This document shows positions 35,520 to 46,000 of a stretch of DNA of 64,000 bases, one piece after another (the stretch's first letter is position 1; the number at the start of each line of letters is the position of its first letter). The stretch is from an uncultured Bacteroidales bacterium (GTDB taxonomy: Bacteria > Bacteroidota > Bacteroidia > Bacteroidales > Paludibacteraceae), in contig CACWNR010000002.1 in NCBI GenBank assembly GCA_902762355.1, forward strand, positions 82,012-146,011. The letters are read 5' to 3'. Below the pieces are notes generated by a model. The model ran no database searches and was not told the origin of the DNA. It worked only from the letters and a program-made list of their open reading frames with translations. A program made the translations under genes and the position numbers.

Positions 35520-35738
35520 TTACGATGTCAGACCGACAAGCGAGACAGAGCGGATAGCCCTGCCGGCAAGGTCATAGATAGTCATAGAAGCCGCAGCTAT
35601 GTCAGTAGGCACCGAGAATCGTACGATACGCTCGGAAGAGGAGTTACCAAGCATGATAGCAATATCTCCCTTATGCTCGGGAGCCGCAATCTGCTGAATA
35701 GCAGAGGGTTCATCGCCTTCCTGGAAGAGCTCGAGCAC
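35520..35738 (-). pseudogene. Orphan T9SS type-A sorting-tail fragment
   Basis: A 72-codon frame (GTG at 35738, with a stop just upstream) contains the first two thirds of a T9SS C-terminal domain: ERIVRFSVPTDIAAASMTIY then DLAGRAIRSVSL. It stops at VGLTS, short of the usual L-x-x-G-x-Y-x-V-x-V and Lys-rich end, and nothing upstream supplies a cargo domain or signal peptide. I read it as a gene remnant truncated at both ends. Confidence 0.65.
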
Positions 35739-35834
35739 GTGCTCGCATTACAATATTAGACAAATGGATAATTGGTGAAAATACTTTCTACAAAATTCAT
35801 CAATTATTACGAGATTTATGCGAGGATGTGACAT

Positions 35835-35866
35835 AAAAAACTCCCACGGCATCACTGCCACGGGAG
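35835..35866 (-). terminator. Terminator after the OmpA-family gene
   Basis: Minus strand CTCCCGTGGC-AGTGAT-GCCGTGGGAG followed by TTTTTT; 40 nt beyond the stop at 35906. Confidence 0.9.
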
Positions 35867-35905
35867 CCCAAAATGAACAAATCTTATTTTTAAAGATGAG
35901 TTTTC

Positions 35906-37339
35906 TTACAAGATCGTGATATGTGCACGGCGGTTGAGTGCGCGGTTGGCACGAGTGTCATTCGGAGCTATCGGTTCCGTCTGTCCTTTGGACTCGCACT
36001 TGATCTGCGCGGCATCAACGCCCTGACTTACCATGTAATCACGCAGTGCCTCTGCACGTTTCATACCGTAGTACTCCAGGTTTTGACGAGGATCGCCGTA
36101 GTTATCGGTATGTCCCGTAATAAGGATGCGGATGGATGTATCCTCTTTCATGAGTTGGCAGAGGTCGTCGATCGCCTGCTGCTCACCCTCTTTGAACTCG
36201 AACTTACGTCCCTCGGAGTTGAAGTGAACGTCCATCGCCTCAGCGTTCCGTTTGACAGCCTCGATGCGTGCTTGCTCAGCGGCTTCGGCGGCAGCGATGG
36301 AGTCGGCAATTGCTTTCTCGCGAGCGAGCCGTGCGGCCTCTTGAGCAGCGAGTTGCGCTTGACGTGCAGCCTCAACAGCTGCGATTGAGTCAGCAGCAGC
36401 CTGTTCCGCAGCAAGTCGTTCTGCTTCTTTGTCGATGGTCGACAGTTGTTCCTCCACCGGAGCCTCTTTGGCGGCTTTCGTCCATCCGAAGTCGATCGCA
36501 ATCTTCACGCCGGCTTTGAGGAGGTTGGCTTTCGCCGTCTCGTTAGAATCGAACGTACCGCGGTAGTCGATGACAGCCGGGTTGGTGGCGTTAACCATGA
36601 TCATCTCGTCGGTTTTCGCCTCCGCTAAGAGGTTGGTGAAACCATAGCCGGCATAGACACCGAAGAACATACCCCAGTTATCATTGAGAGCAACGCGGAA
36701 GCCGAGGTCAGCCAGTACACTACCTCCCACTTTAGCGCGGTTGTTGATCTTCGCGTCCTGGGTAGTGGTATAGGTGCTGAAGCCATGCTCCGGCATGTCG
36801 GTCACTACGTAGTTACCCAAAGCGGGGAAGACACCCGTCGTGCTGTAGCTGCCGCCCTTGGCGTAATAAGCACCATGGATGGGGAAGTCCACCGACAGGC
36901 CGACGCCGGCAATGAACGCAGCGCGGTCGTTAAGCGCTTTGCGGAACAGCACCTCGACAGGAATACTCAGCACGCCTATGTTCTGACGCTCCTTGAAGTC
37001 CTGGAAGCCCGTAGTGAGGTTATAGGTCACGTTCGGGTTGCTGGCGTGCGTCAGACCGGTTGTTACCTCATTCCAGTTATAGGTTGCATACGCATTCGCC
37101 CAGGAGTAGTTGAGTCCGAATCCGAGACCGACGGTCTTGTTAAAGAAACGGGCGTAGAAGAGCTGTGCATCGAAGCCGCAGCCTACTTGCTGTTGACCGT
37201 TCGCCGGTTTGTACAACATCGTGTTAAGGCCGCCGCCGAAGGATACACCGATATAGTTATCGTGCGCGCTCTGCTGTGCACTGACCGAGATGGCCAGTGC
37301 TGCAGCAGCGATAATGGTAAGAAAATGTTTGTTTTTCAT
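35906..37339 (-). CDS. OmpA-family outer-membrane protein
   Basis: 477 aa. Signal peptide 1-21 (KNKHFLTIIAAAALAISVSA). A predicted beta-barrel fills about 25-280 (NYIGVSFGGGLNTM, FKERQNIGVLSIPVEVLFRK). An Ala/Glu-rich coiled linker, about 300-365, repeats AAADSIAAVEAARQAQ. The C-terminal OmpA/MotB peptidoglycan-binding domain starts about 366 and has ITGHTDNYGDPRQNLEYYGM with KRAEALRDYMV and the final NRALNRRAHITIL. It tethers the outer membrane to the cell wall. A roughly 230-nt leader precedes it, and I found no standard promoter there. Confidence 0.92.
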   Translation of the reverse strand: MKNKHFLTIIAAAALAISVSAQQSAHDNYIGVSFGGGLNTMLYKPANGQQQVGCGFDAQLFYARFFNKTVGLGFGLNYSWANAYATYNWNEVTTGLTHASNPNVTYNLTTGFQDFKERQNIGVLSIPVEVLFRKALNDRAAFIAGVGLSVDFPIHGAYYAKGGSYSTTGVFPALGNYVVTDMPEHGFSTYTTTQDAKINNRAKVGGSVLADLGFRVALNDNWGMFFGVYAGYGFTNLLAEAKTDEMIMVNATNPAVIDYRGTFDSNETAKANLLKAGVKIAIDFGWTKAAKEAPVEEQLSTIDKEAERLAAEQAAADSIAAVEAARQAQLAAQEAARLAREKAIADSIAAAEAAEQARIEAVKRNAEAMDVHFNSEGRKFEFKEGEQQAIDDLCQLMKEDTSIRILITGHTDNYGDPRQNLEYYGMKRAEALRDYMVSQGVDAAQIKCESKGQTEPIAPNDTRANRALNRRAHITIL

Positions 37340-37572
37340 ATCTGTAGTTCTTTAATATTTCAATTTTTAACAAAAACCTTAAAAACCCCTTGCCGTTTGT
37401 AGTCCCTTGGGCTGATGTGTCTTAGTTCGCTTGAGCGTCTTTGCAAGCAAGCTTCCATGCCACTCCATCGCCCTATGCCACACTCCTTACGGAGTACAAA
37501 CGCCTTCGGACATAAACCTAAAAAACAATAGATTAATCAAATTAAACAAATAATTGTTTTTTGTGTTTATCT

Positions 37573-37694
37573 CCTTTGAATCCTTTTACCCGTTAGGGTC
37601 GTGGATTAGGGATTAAAACTATCCGAAAGCTTGCTTGCGAGGAGTTTTAAGCGCTAATACGCGTCGGAAGCTATGCTTCAAAAGGATTCAAAGG
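37573..37694. other. Long inverted repeat between the OmpA gene and the giant adhesin
   Basis: CCTTTGAATCCTTTT (37573-37587) and AAAAGGATTCAAAGG (37680-37694) are perfectly complementary; TTAAAACT/AGTTTTAA pairs inside. GCAAGCAAGCTT further left also has its complement inside the loop, so alternative folds exist. It is the only structure in the roughly 380-bp gap. Confidence 0.55.
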
Positions 37695-37720
37695 GGTTTT
37701 TATTGTTTTTTTCTAACACA

Positions 37721-40700
37721 TTATTGTTTCATAACCTTAACTACGATGCCATCCACAGAGATCATGTAGTTACCTTGCGGATAACCGCTCATCTCCACGC
37801 TTGTCTCGTTGCCCTCGAAGGTCGTGTTCATTACTTCAACGCCCATGAGGTTGACGATACGCAGGTTGTGATTCCATTCGAGCGAATTTTCGATAGCAAC
37901 GGTTGTGGTATTGACAACCGGGTTCGGGTAAGCACGAACGACAGGAGTCTGTGCTTGCTGACCTGCACCATAGAGGGTCTCCATGTCGGATTGACCGCAG
38001 GTATAGGTCGGTTCGCCGTTCATGTTCGCTTTAACGAAGTATTCACCGGTCAGTTTACCATCCGTGTGGTAGTAGTAGCCGGTTGCACCCGGTATCGGCT
38101 CCCACGGGTCGGAACTGTTAGCACGCCAGTACCACTGGATATCGGTCAGACAGTTGCAGGTATCAACCAATGCGATCACGTTGTCGAACAGCGGACGAAC
38201 AAAGGTCTCCGGCAAGTTGACATGGAAGGTGACGTTGAACTGCTGTGATTCAAGCCAATCGAAGCGGCTGTCACGGAAGTAAACGGTCATCGTGTAATCG
38301 CCTGTCGGCAGATCCACCGGAATATCGATATCGATCGTTCCGTCCTTACCGGTCGTCACGAGGTTAGTCCAATCGACGTCTGTGAAGCGGCTGTCGGCGA
38401 AGTCAATCTTATACTGATCCGGGTTACCGCTATTGAGATGGTACTTGAGGCTGTAGCCGCTACCGTCGCAATAACCGTACGCATAGACATCGATACCTTC
38501 CTTAACCTCTACTTGCTCTTCCTCTCCCGGTTGGTGCTCGTTGTCCGGGATGAACGGTTCGATGATCACACCTTCGGTGGTGAAGATCTCGGATGTCGGA
38601 TCGAGGTTGTAGTTATTGAGCAGAGCGTCATCGCCGGTCAGTTCGTAGAACAGGGTGATGGTCAGGTGCTCTGCTACGTCTGCACTGCTGAAGGCAGCGG
38701 TGGTGACGTGCGCAATCGGATCGTTCAGTTTGATACCGTTGAGGACACCTTGGTTGGTGACATCCGCAATAGCGTGTCCGTCTGCGAACTTAGCGTTATG
38801 AGCCTCTGCACCGGAAACATAGACGTGTGCTTTGTTAACCGTCAGTGTACCATCGACGAAGGTGATCTCGTAGTCGTATGCATCGACACCCTTCGGCGTG
38901 ATGACGTACGTACCGATCGGGCTACCCGGCGCATAAACGCAGTCGTAAGCCTGTGTGCCGAGCAGTACGCTCTTGTCGTCGTTACCGAACCATCCGGCGT
39001 ACGAAACGGTGAACTCAGGATGTTCATCGCCGTAGATCATCTCTTTGTCCTCTGCGGTGATGGTGAGCGGAGCCTTGTTGATCGTGAAGTCAACCGTCAG
39101 CGTGTCGATATAGTTACCGATGAAGGCTACGATCGCGGTGTAGTTACCTACGTGCGTCGGAGCGGTCTCGGACTCAGCATAGATGCTTTGATCAGCTGCA
39201 ACGCCCTTGAAGGTCAGTACGTAGTCTTGTGCTTCCGTCAGCACGAGCGTCGTATCCTTGACGATGATCGTCGGGCGGTTCACCTCAGCATCGTAAACGA
39301 GAACCTCGTTATCTGCCTGTTTCGCCGCGATGTCTGCATCCTTAGCGGACTTGCGGTTGACAGTCAGCGTACCGTTGACGAAGGTGATCGCGTAGTCGTG
39401 TGCATCCACACCGCTCGGGATGATGGTGTAGTCACCTACGTTGTTACCGCGAACGTATGCGCAAGCATAAGCTTGAACACCGGTCAGTACGGTAGCCGTG
39501 TCAGTACCTTGCCAGCCTTCGTACGAAACAGTGAACTCAGGAGCATACTCACCGAAGGTGATGGCTTTGTCCTCAGCCGTGATGGTGAGAGGTGCTTTGT
39601 TGATCACGAAGTCAACCGTCAGCGTATCCTTGTAGTTACCGATGAAGGCTACGATAGCGGTGTACTCGCCTACGTGCGTCGGAGCGGTTGCGCTCTCGGC
39701 GTACTCGGTGTTACCGCGACCGATGAAGGTCAGCTTGTAATCCGTGTTCTCGGTCAGCACGAGCGTCGTATCCTTCACGATGATGGTCGGCTTGTTCGCC
39801 TCTGCATCGTAAACGAGTATCTCGTCATCTGCCTGTTTAGCTGTGATGTCATCGCTCTTAGCGGACTTGCGGTTAACGGTGAGTGTACCGTTGACGAAGG
39901 TGATCGCGTAGTCAGCAGCATCGACACCACTCGGGGCGATCACATACTCGCCAACAGGGCTACCCTTCACATAATCGCAAGCGAAGGCGATCGTGCCGGT
40001 GAGAACCGATGCACCATCCTCGCCGAGCCAGCCAGTATAGGTAACGGTGTACGTCGGGATGTTCTCGCCGAAGATCACGGTCTTGTTATCTGCGGTAGCG
40101 GTCAACTCAGCCTTGGCGATCGATACCGTCACCGGAGTAGCGATGATCGAGTCGAGGTGGTTGCCGTCACCCAATACCTTATAATATACCTCGTACGTGC
40201 CTACGTGTGTAGCCTGCGGCAGTTCGCCGTCGTACTCACCTTGCACGCCGAGTCTGTAAACGAACTGACCGTCGTTGGTCGTACCGGCAGTGATCAGGGT
40301 CTGATCCGCTGCGGTATAGGTCAACTCGTTCGCTACCGGAGCAACGTATGCTACTTTCGCTTTGTTGACGGTGAGGGTACCTTTGATGAACTGGATCGCG
40401 TAGTTAGCCGCATCCACACCACTCGGAACGATGTCATAAGGGCCTACATTGCTCAGCGGAGCGTAGGTACAAGCGTAAGCGATCGTGCCGGTGAGAACCG
40501 ATGCATCGTCGGTGCCATGCCAGCCTGCGTAAGTCACGCTGTAAGCCGGGATCGGGTCGCCGTAGATGACGGTCTTGTCATCGGCGGTAGCGGTGAGCGC
40601 AGCCTTGGCGATCGTTACTGCTACCGGTTGGTCATAATCGTGGTCGTTATGGTTGCCGTCACCCTTGACGCGGTAATATACATTGTATATACCGGCTTCT

Positions 40701-42481
40701 TTAGCCTCCGGCAGAGCGGTTTGCCAACTCTCGGCAGCACCGGTCAGGCTGTAGTACATCGTACCGCCCATCGGTTGACCGGCAATGATCAGGGTCTGGT
40801 TAGCACCGTTGTAAACGAGGGTGTCGAATGCAACCGGAGCGATACAACCGGACTCAGCCTTAGCAACAGTTACCTTACCGTTAACGAAGGTGATGGTATA
40901 GTTAGCAGCACTTACACCACTCGGAGTGATGGTGTACTCGCCTACGTTGCTCGTCGGAGCATACGTGCAAGCGAATGCGATGTCACCGGTCAGCACTGTT
41001 GCATCGTCGTCGCCTTGCCAGCCGGCATAGGTAACGGTGTATGCAGGTACAGCGTCGCCGTAAATAACATTCTTATCATCCGCAGTAGCGGTCAACTCTT
41101 CCTTGGCGATCGTCACAGCAACCTGAGTAGCTGCAACGGAATCGAGGTGGTTGAGGTCACCCTGTACGCGGTAGTAAACACTATACGTGCCGGCATCTTT
41201 TGCCTGCGGCAGTTCAGCCTTCCAGCTATCCAACAGGGTCGGATCGAGACTATACTCGAAGGTACCATCGTTGGTCTGACCGGCAGCGATGAGGGTCTGG
41301 TTAGATGCGTTATAAACGAGGTTTTCAACAGCCGTCGGAGCGGTGTAAGCAACCGGAGCCTTGGCGATCGTCACATTGATCGGATCCGCGATGTAGTCCG
41401 CGTGTCCCTCGCGCACGAGCTTATAATATACTACGTACGCGGCCGCGAAGGTAGCCTTCGGCAGTTCGGTACTCCATTCGCCGTCGTTGAGACGATACTC
41501 GATATGACCTTCCTTGGCCACACCGGCGGTAATCAGAGTCTGCGCCGTTCCGTTATACATGAGCGAATCGTATGCCACCGGATTGGTGGTGATGATCGGT
41601 GTATAAATAGCCTTGATGCGGAGACCTTCTTCAAGGAAGTCGCCTGCTTTGACATCCCAGCGAACGAACTCGTAACCGTTGAAGTCAGGAGCCGGATTCG
41701 GGATATGGAGCAGGGCTACTTTCTCGTTCTTGAGTTCGCCGTCCTTACCGATATACGATACGTTGTGCTCAATCAGCGCTACGAGATCTGCCCAAGCCTG
41801 CTCGGCGTTGGTGAGTTTTGCTACAACTTCGGCATCTACCAATGCTTTGGAAGCATCGATCAGTGCGTCGTATTTCTCGCGAGCGGTCTCGATAGCAGCT
41901 TTGACAGCCGGGTCATAAACAATCTCAGCCGGAATTGCCTCAATTGCTGCGATAGCATCCAGTGCTGCGTATTGTGCCGCAGCGTCGGTCATTTTCTGTA
42001 CGTCAGCGTCATCCAGTGCACCCTTGGCTGCATCGCTCAATTGTTGGTATGCCACGAGAGCTGCTGCGATAGCTGCGCCGCTCGTCGGATACTCAACCGG
42101 AGTCGGGATTGCATCAATCAGGTCTTTGACAGCCTGTGCCGAATCCAGCGGAGTAGCAGAAGTACCGTTAACGGTGAACGTAATCATATCTGCAACCCAG
42201 TAGTTGGTAAAGGACTGACCCTTCCAAATCGATACGGAATCTGCATTACCTGTCCACGTAGCGGTTTTATTTCCATTGCTGATTACCCATCCGCTACCCA
42301 TTCTATCTACCTCTGTCATAGTAGAAGTAAGCGCAGTAGTGGATTCGATGACAACTTTCGTAATATTGGTGCCATTCTCATTCGCAAAGATATAACCACC
42401 ATTGGGCTGACTGTAGAAGGTGAAGTACAATCGATTTTGATACGTCGAGAACGAACTACCGTTACCAACGGTGACGGTCAT
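37721..42481 (-). CDS. C-terminal part of a giant T9SS-exported adhesin (MBG/Ig-like repeats)
   Basis: 1,586 codons with no signal peptide: it continues the frame broken at 42509-42512. The first ~100 residues are a beta-rich module (TVTVGNGSSFSTYQ), then helical AxxAYDAL modules (about 110-240), then alternating Ig-like units (VYNGANQTLIIAGQPMGGTM) and MBG/YDG units (LTATADDKTVIYGDPIPAYS) to about residue 1330. After a PKD/fibronectin-like part, the last 75 residues are a textbook T9SS type-A sorting domain (YPNPVVNTTTVAI, LRIVNLMGVEVM, MSGYPQGNYMISV, VVKVMKQ). The chain is thus a cell-surface or secreted product. Confidence 0.85.
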   Translation of the reverse strand: MTVTVGNGSSFSTYQNRLYFTFYSQPNGGYIFANENGTNITKVVIESTTALTSTMTEVDRMGSGWVISNGNKTATWTGNADSVSIWKGQSFTNYWVADMITFTVNGTSATPLDSAQAVKDLIDAIPTPVEYPTSGAAIAAALVAYQQLSDAAKGALDDADVQKMTDAAAQYAALDAIAAIEAIPAEIVYDPAVKAAIETAREKYDALIDASKALVDAEVVAKLTNAEQAWADLVALIEHNVSYIGKDGELKNEKVALLHIPNPAPDFNGYEFVRWDVKAGDFLEEGLRIKAIYTPIITTNPVAYDSLMYNGTAQTLITAGVAKEGHIEYRLNDGEWSTELPKATFAAAYVVYYKLVREGHADYIADPINVTIAKAPVAYTAPTAVENLVYNASNQTLIAAGQTNDGTFEYSLDPTLLDSWKAELPQAKDAGTYSVYYRVQGDLNHLDSVAATQVAVTIAKEELTATADDKNVIYGDAVPAYTVTYAGWQGDDDATVLTGDIAFACTYAPTSNVGEYTITPSGVSAANYTITFVNGKVTVAKAESGCIAPVAFDTLVYNGANQTLIIAGQPMGGTMYYSLTGAAESWQTALPEAKEAGIYNVYYRVKGDGNHNDHDYDQPVAVTIAKAALTATADDKTVIYGDPIPAYSVTYAGWHGTDDASVLTGTIAYACTYAPLSNVGPYDIVPSGVDAANYAIQFIKGTLTVNKAKVAYVAPVANELTYTAADQTLITAGTTNDGQFVYRLGVQGEYDGELPQATHVGTYEVYYKVLGDGNHLDSIIATPVTVSIAKAELTATADNKTVIFGENIPTYTVTYTGWLGEDGASVLTGTIAFACDYVKGSPVGEYVIAPSGVDAADYAITFVNGTLTVNRKSAKSDDITAKQADDEILVYDAEANKPTIIVKDTTLVLTENTDYKLTFIGRGNTEYAESATAPTHVGEYTAIVAFIGNYKDTLTVDFVINKAPLTITAEDKAITFGEYAPEFTVSYEGWQGTDTATVLTGVQAYACAYVRGNNVGDYTIIPSGVDAHDYAITFVNGTLTVNRKSAKDADIAAKQADNEVLVYDAEVNRPTIIVKDTTLVLTEAQDYVLTFKGVAADQSIYAESETAPTHVGNYTAIVAFIGNYIDTLTVDFTINKAPLTITAEDKEMIYGDEHPEFTVSYAGWFGNDDKSVLLGTQAYDCVYAPGSPIGTYVITPKGVDAYDYEITFVDGTLTVNKAHVYVSGAEAHNAKFADGHAIADVTNQGVLNGIKLNDPIAHVTTAAFSSADVAEHLTITLFYELTGDDALLNNYNLDPTSEIFTTEGVIIEPFIPDNEHQPGEEEQVEVKEGIDVYAYGYCDGSGYSLKYHLNSGNPDQYKIDFADSRFTDVDWTNLVTTGKDGTIDIDIPVDLPTGDYTMTVYFRDSRFDWLESQQFNVTFHVNLPETFVRPLFDNVIALVDTCNCLTDIQWYWRANSSDPWEPIPGATGYYYHTDGKLTGEYFVKANMNGEPTYTCGQSDMETLYGAGQQAQTPVVRAYPNPVVNTTTVAIENSLEWNHNLRIVNLMGVEVMNTTFEGNETSVEMSGYPQGNYMISVDGIVVKVMKQ

Positions 42482-43071
42482 ACCTTCGTATGCAGGACTG
42501 GTAGTATTGGGGTTACCATTGGTTTCTGGTATGCGTTCAGAGCGTCGTATGCCGCGCGTGCGTTCTGTATCGAATCGCGCGTAGCGAGCTTCAGCGTAAC
42601 CGGCTGCGGGATAGCAGCAATCTTAGCGGTTACTGCGTCTGCGCCGGCTTGGATCAATGCCGTGTAATCAGTGATAGTCTGATTCAGTTTATTAACGGTA
42701 GCTTCATCAAGGGCACCCTGAGTAGCTTCGCTCAGTGCGTCATAAGCAGCACGGGCATCCTCAATCGCCTTTACGCAAGCAGCATCAAGCGTTACAGGAA
42801 CAGGAATAGCCTCAATCAGGTCTTTGACAGCCTGTGCCGAATCCAGCGGAGCAGCACCTCCACCTTCAGTTACCAGACGGACCATGCAACCATACGCGCG
42901 ATTGGTGCCGGTACAAGCGCTTTGAGACTGATTGTAGTAAATTGTGAATACATACGAAGTATCATTATTCAACGAGGTGGAACTGCTATATTTAGCATCA
43001 TTTGCTATCAATGCATATATGCCATTGCGAGCAGGGCCAGAAGGCAGGAACACCGCACCGGCGTTCTCCAT
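42478..43071 (-). CDS. Middle fragment of the same giant adhesin
   Basis: The frame begins inside a FISUMP-type lectin-like module (MENAGAVFLPSGPARNG ... GCMVRLVTEGGG), with no signal peptide, and continues into two helical modules (LIEAIPVPVTLDAACVKAIE; ARAAYDALSEATQGALDEAT). It then runs out of frame at NAYQKPMVTP. The frame is open upstream to the C4 tract at 43124-43127, and adding one C there joins it to the previous fragment (FLPPDPDNFTTNVYSGDDW). One C added at 42509-42512 joins it to the next (MVTPNTTSPAYEGMTV). It is not an independent gene. Confidence 0.8.
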   Translation of the reverse strand: MENAGAVFLPSGPARNGIYALIANDAKYSSSTSLNNDTSYVFTIYYNQSQSACTGTNRAYGCMVRLVTEGGGAAPLDSAQAVKDLIEAIPVPVTLDAACVKAIEDARAAYDALSEATQGALDEATVNKLNQTITDYTALIQAGADAVTAKIAAIPQPVTLKLATRDSIQNARAAYDALNAYQKPMVTPILPVLHTKV

Positions 43072-46000
43072 TGCGGTCCAGTCGTCGCCGGAATAGACAT
43101 TCGTTGTAAAGTTGTCCGGATCAGGGGAAGGAAGATATAGCCGTTCTTGTCGTTTACGGTAGCCCTACCCTTGGTATTATTTTCAATCAGATAATTCCAT
43201 TCATCTTTCGTGAGTGTACGCCAACCGGCACCCATGTTGGATCCCCAATCGACAAAATCTCCGCTATAATCGACGGCCTTATAGCTATTATTGATACCAT
43301 AGTAGGTAGCGGCCGTACTCCAACCGAACAGATCCACCGTACCATTCTCAGAAACGGTTCCGTTGCCGTCGATCTTGTTATTCGCTACGGCAATACCAAG
43401 GTAATTCCATTGGTTAGCAGCAAAGCCCCAGGTCCAGTGGGCACCGAGGTCGGTAGTCGTAGCCTGCAGGTTACCTTTTGCGAAGGAGATTTGGTCACCG
43501 CCGGCATTAATCGTGAACTTACCGTTCAGAGCATCGGCAGGCATTCCGCCGCCCGGGTTGAGAGTAGCCATCGTAGCCTCAGCAGCGGTCAGCACATCAT
43601 AGTTGCTTACCAGCAGTTTCTGGTCAGCGGTCAGAGCGTCGTACGCAGCGCGCGCGCTTTCTATGGAATCGCGCGTAGCGAGTTTGAGCGTAACCGGCTG
43701 CGGGATAGCAGCAATCTTAGCGGTTACTGCGTCTGCTTCGGCTTGGATCAATGCCGTGTAATCAGTGATAGCCTGATTCAGTTTATCTACGGTAGCTGCA
43801 TCAAGGGCGCCCTTGGTAGCTTCAGCCAAAGCGTTGTAAGCGTCGCGTGCTGCCTGAATAGCGTTCACACATGCGTCTTCCAAGGTTACAGGAACAGGAA
43901 TAGCCTCAATCAGGTCTTTGACAGCCTGTGCCGAATCCAGCGGAGTAGCACCTCCAGCATGTGCCGTTACCAGACGGACAGACTGACCGGGGACGCGGTC
44001 GCCATAGTCCGGACTGAGGTCCGGAACGAACCTGACTCGGTACGCCCACTTCTCACCATACGTCGTAGACGTCCAGTAAAAAGCGTACTCACCGACATTG
44101 TTCACACTCGTGGCGAGGCGACTACCCGCTGCAGGCAAAAAGGCTACGCCATTAGCTTCGTATGCCGCCCAATCCTCGGCACTGATGATATTGTTGCTCC
44201 AATCACTGTGGTCCGCGTTGATAGCAGTTCCTTTATAGGAATCTGGTAGTACAATGATACCATGAATACCGGCAACCGTTGCATGTCCATACTTGCTGGC
44301 TGCATCGGTACGAGTTTCAAACAGATAGTTCCATTCATCTCGCGTAAGCGTACGCCAACCTTCAGCTATTGTCTCTCCCCAATCGATAAAATCGCCGGGA
44401 TGCTTACCGCTAACATTGGAGTTGTTGATGCCGTAATAGGTTGCAGCAGTACTCCAACCGAAGAGATCAATGGTTCCGTTAGTAGATACAGTCTTATTTC
44501 CGGTGATGGCAGTATTGGCTACTGCATTGCCGACGTAATCATATTGGTGAGCAGCAAACGCCCAAGTCCAAGTTTCACCAAGGTTAGCAGTCGTAGCCTG
44601 CAGGTTACCCTTCGAGAAGGCAATCTTGTCGCCGTCGGCATTGATCGAGAACGCGCCAGTCAGGGCTCCTTCCGGCAGCGGTGCTCCGCCGCCCGGGTTC
44701 AGAGTAGCCATCGTAGCCTCAGCAGCCTCCAGCACATCATAGTTGGTTACCAGCAGTTTCTGGTCATCAGTCAGAGCATCGTACGCAGCGCGCGCGCTTT
44801 CTATGGAATCGCGCGTAGCGAGTTTCAGCGTAACCGGCTGCGGGATAGCAGCAATCTTAGCGGTTACTGCGTCTGCTTCGGCTTGGATTAATGCCGTATA
44901 GTCAGTGATAGCCTGATTCAGTTTATTAACGGTAGCATCATCGAGTGCACCCTTGGTAGCTTCAGTCAAAGCGTTGTAAGCGTCGCGTGCTGCCTGAATA
45001 GCGTTCACACATGCGGCATCCAATGTGATTTCAGCCGGAATAGCCTCAATCAGGTCTTTGACTGCCTGTGCGGAATCCAGCGGAGCAGGACTTCCTGCAT
45101 TTTCTGTTACCAGACGGACAGGGAAACCGCGGCCGCAAGGGTAGTTGTCTTGCGGATAAATGTTGCCCGCTTCGATGCCGAGGTCGTACGCATTACCATC
45201 CATGTAAAACGTAGACGACCAGTAGTTAGCGCGCGTGTCAACACCGTTCACAGTCGTACCGTAGCGGTAGCCTGTAGTAGGCAAAAAGACTGCGCCTTTC
45301 GCTTCATAGGCGGCCCAATCTTCAGCACTGATGGTATTCTTGTCCCATGAACCGGAACCCGTACTGATAGCTGTTCCTGCATAATCATCAGGCAAGATGA
45401 TAAGACCATGTACATCGGCAACCGTTGCAATACCGTACTTGCTGGCGGCGTCGGTACGTGTCTGGAACAGATATTTCCATTCGTTATTAGTCAGCGTACG
45501 CCACAAATTAGCTTCATTGCCGCCATTGCTGATGGCATTATTGCCCCAATCAACAAATATGGTGTAATCATCGTTATTTGTGCTTGTAATAGTCGGGTTG
45601 CTACCCGTACCCCAACCGAAGAGGTCAATCCAACCGGTGTACGTGGGAGAGATATTGGAGTTATCGCTACCTATTGCATCGTACTGGTTAGCGGCAAACC
45701 GCCAAGTGCCGGTTGATGCTTGGTACTGCAAGTTACCCTTCGAGAAGGCAATCTGGTTGCCGTTACTAATCGAGAACTTACCGTTCACTGCGCCTGTCTG
45801 TGCACCACCCGGGTTCAGAGCTGCCATCGTAGTCTCAGCATCGGTCAGTTTCTGCAAGTCAGCAGCCGGAACCAATGCTTTCTGCTCAGCAGTCAGAGCG
45901 TCGTACGCAGCGCGTGCGCTTTCAATAGCATCGCGCGTAGCGAGTTTGAGCGTAACCGGCTGCGGGATAGCAGCAATCTTAGCAATCACCTTGTCAGCTT

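Noticed and set aside
38438-42667. Very long plus-strand open frame opposite the MBG-repeat adhesin
   Set aside because: It is the complement of a codon-biased, repeat-rich minus-strand gene; its product has no signal peptide, domain or promoter, whereas the minus frame has clear MBG modules and a T9SS tail.
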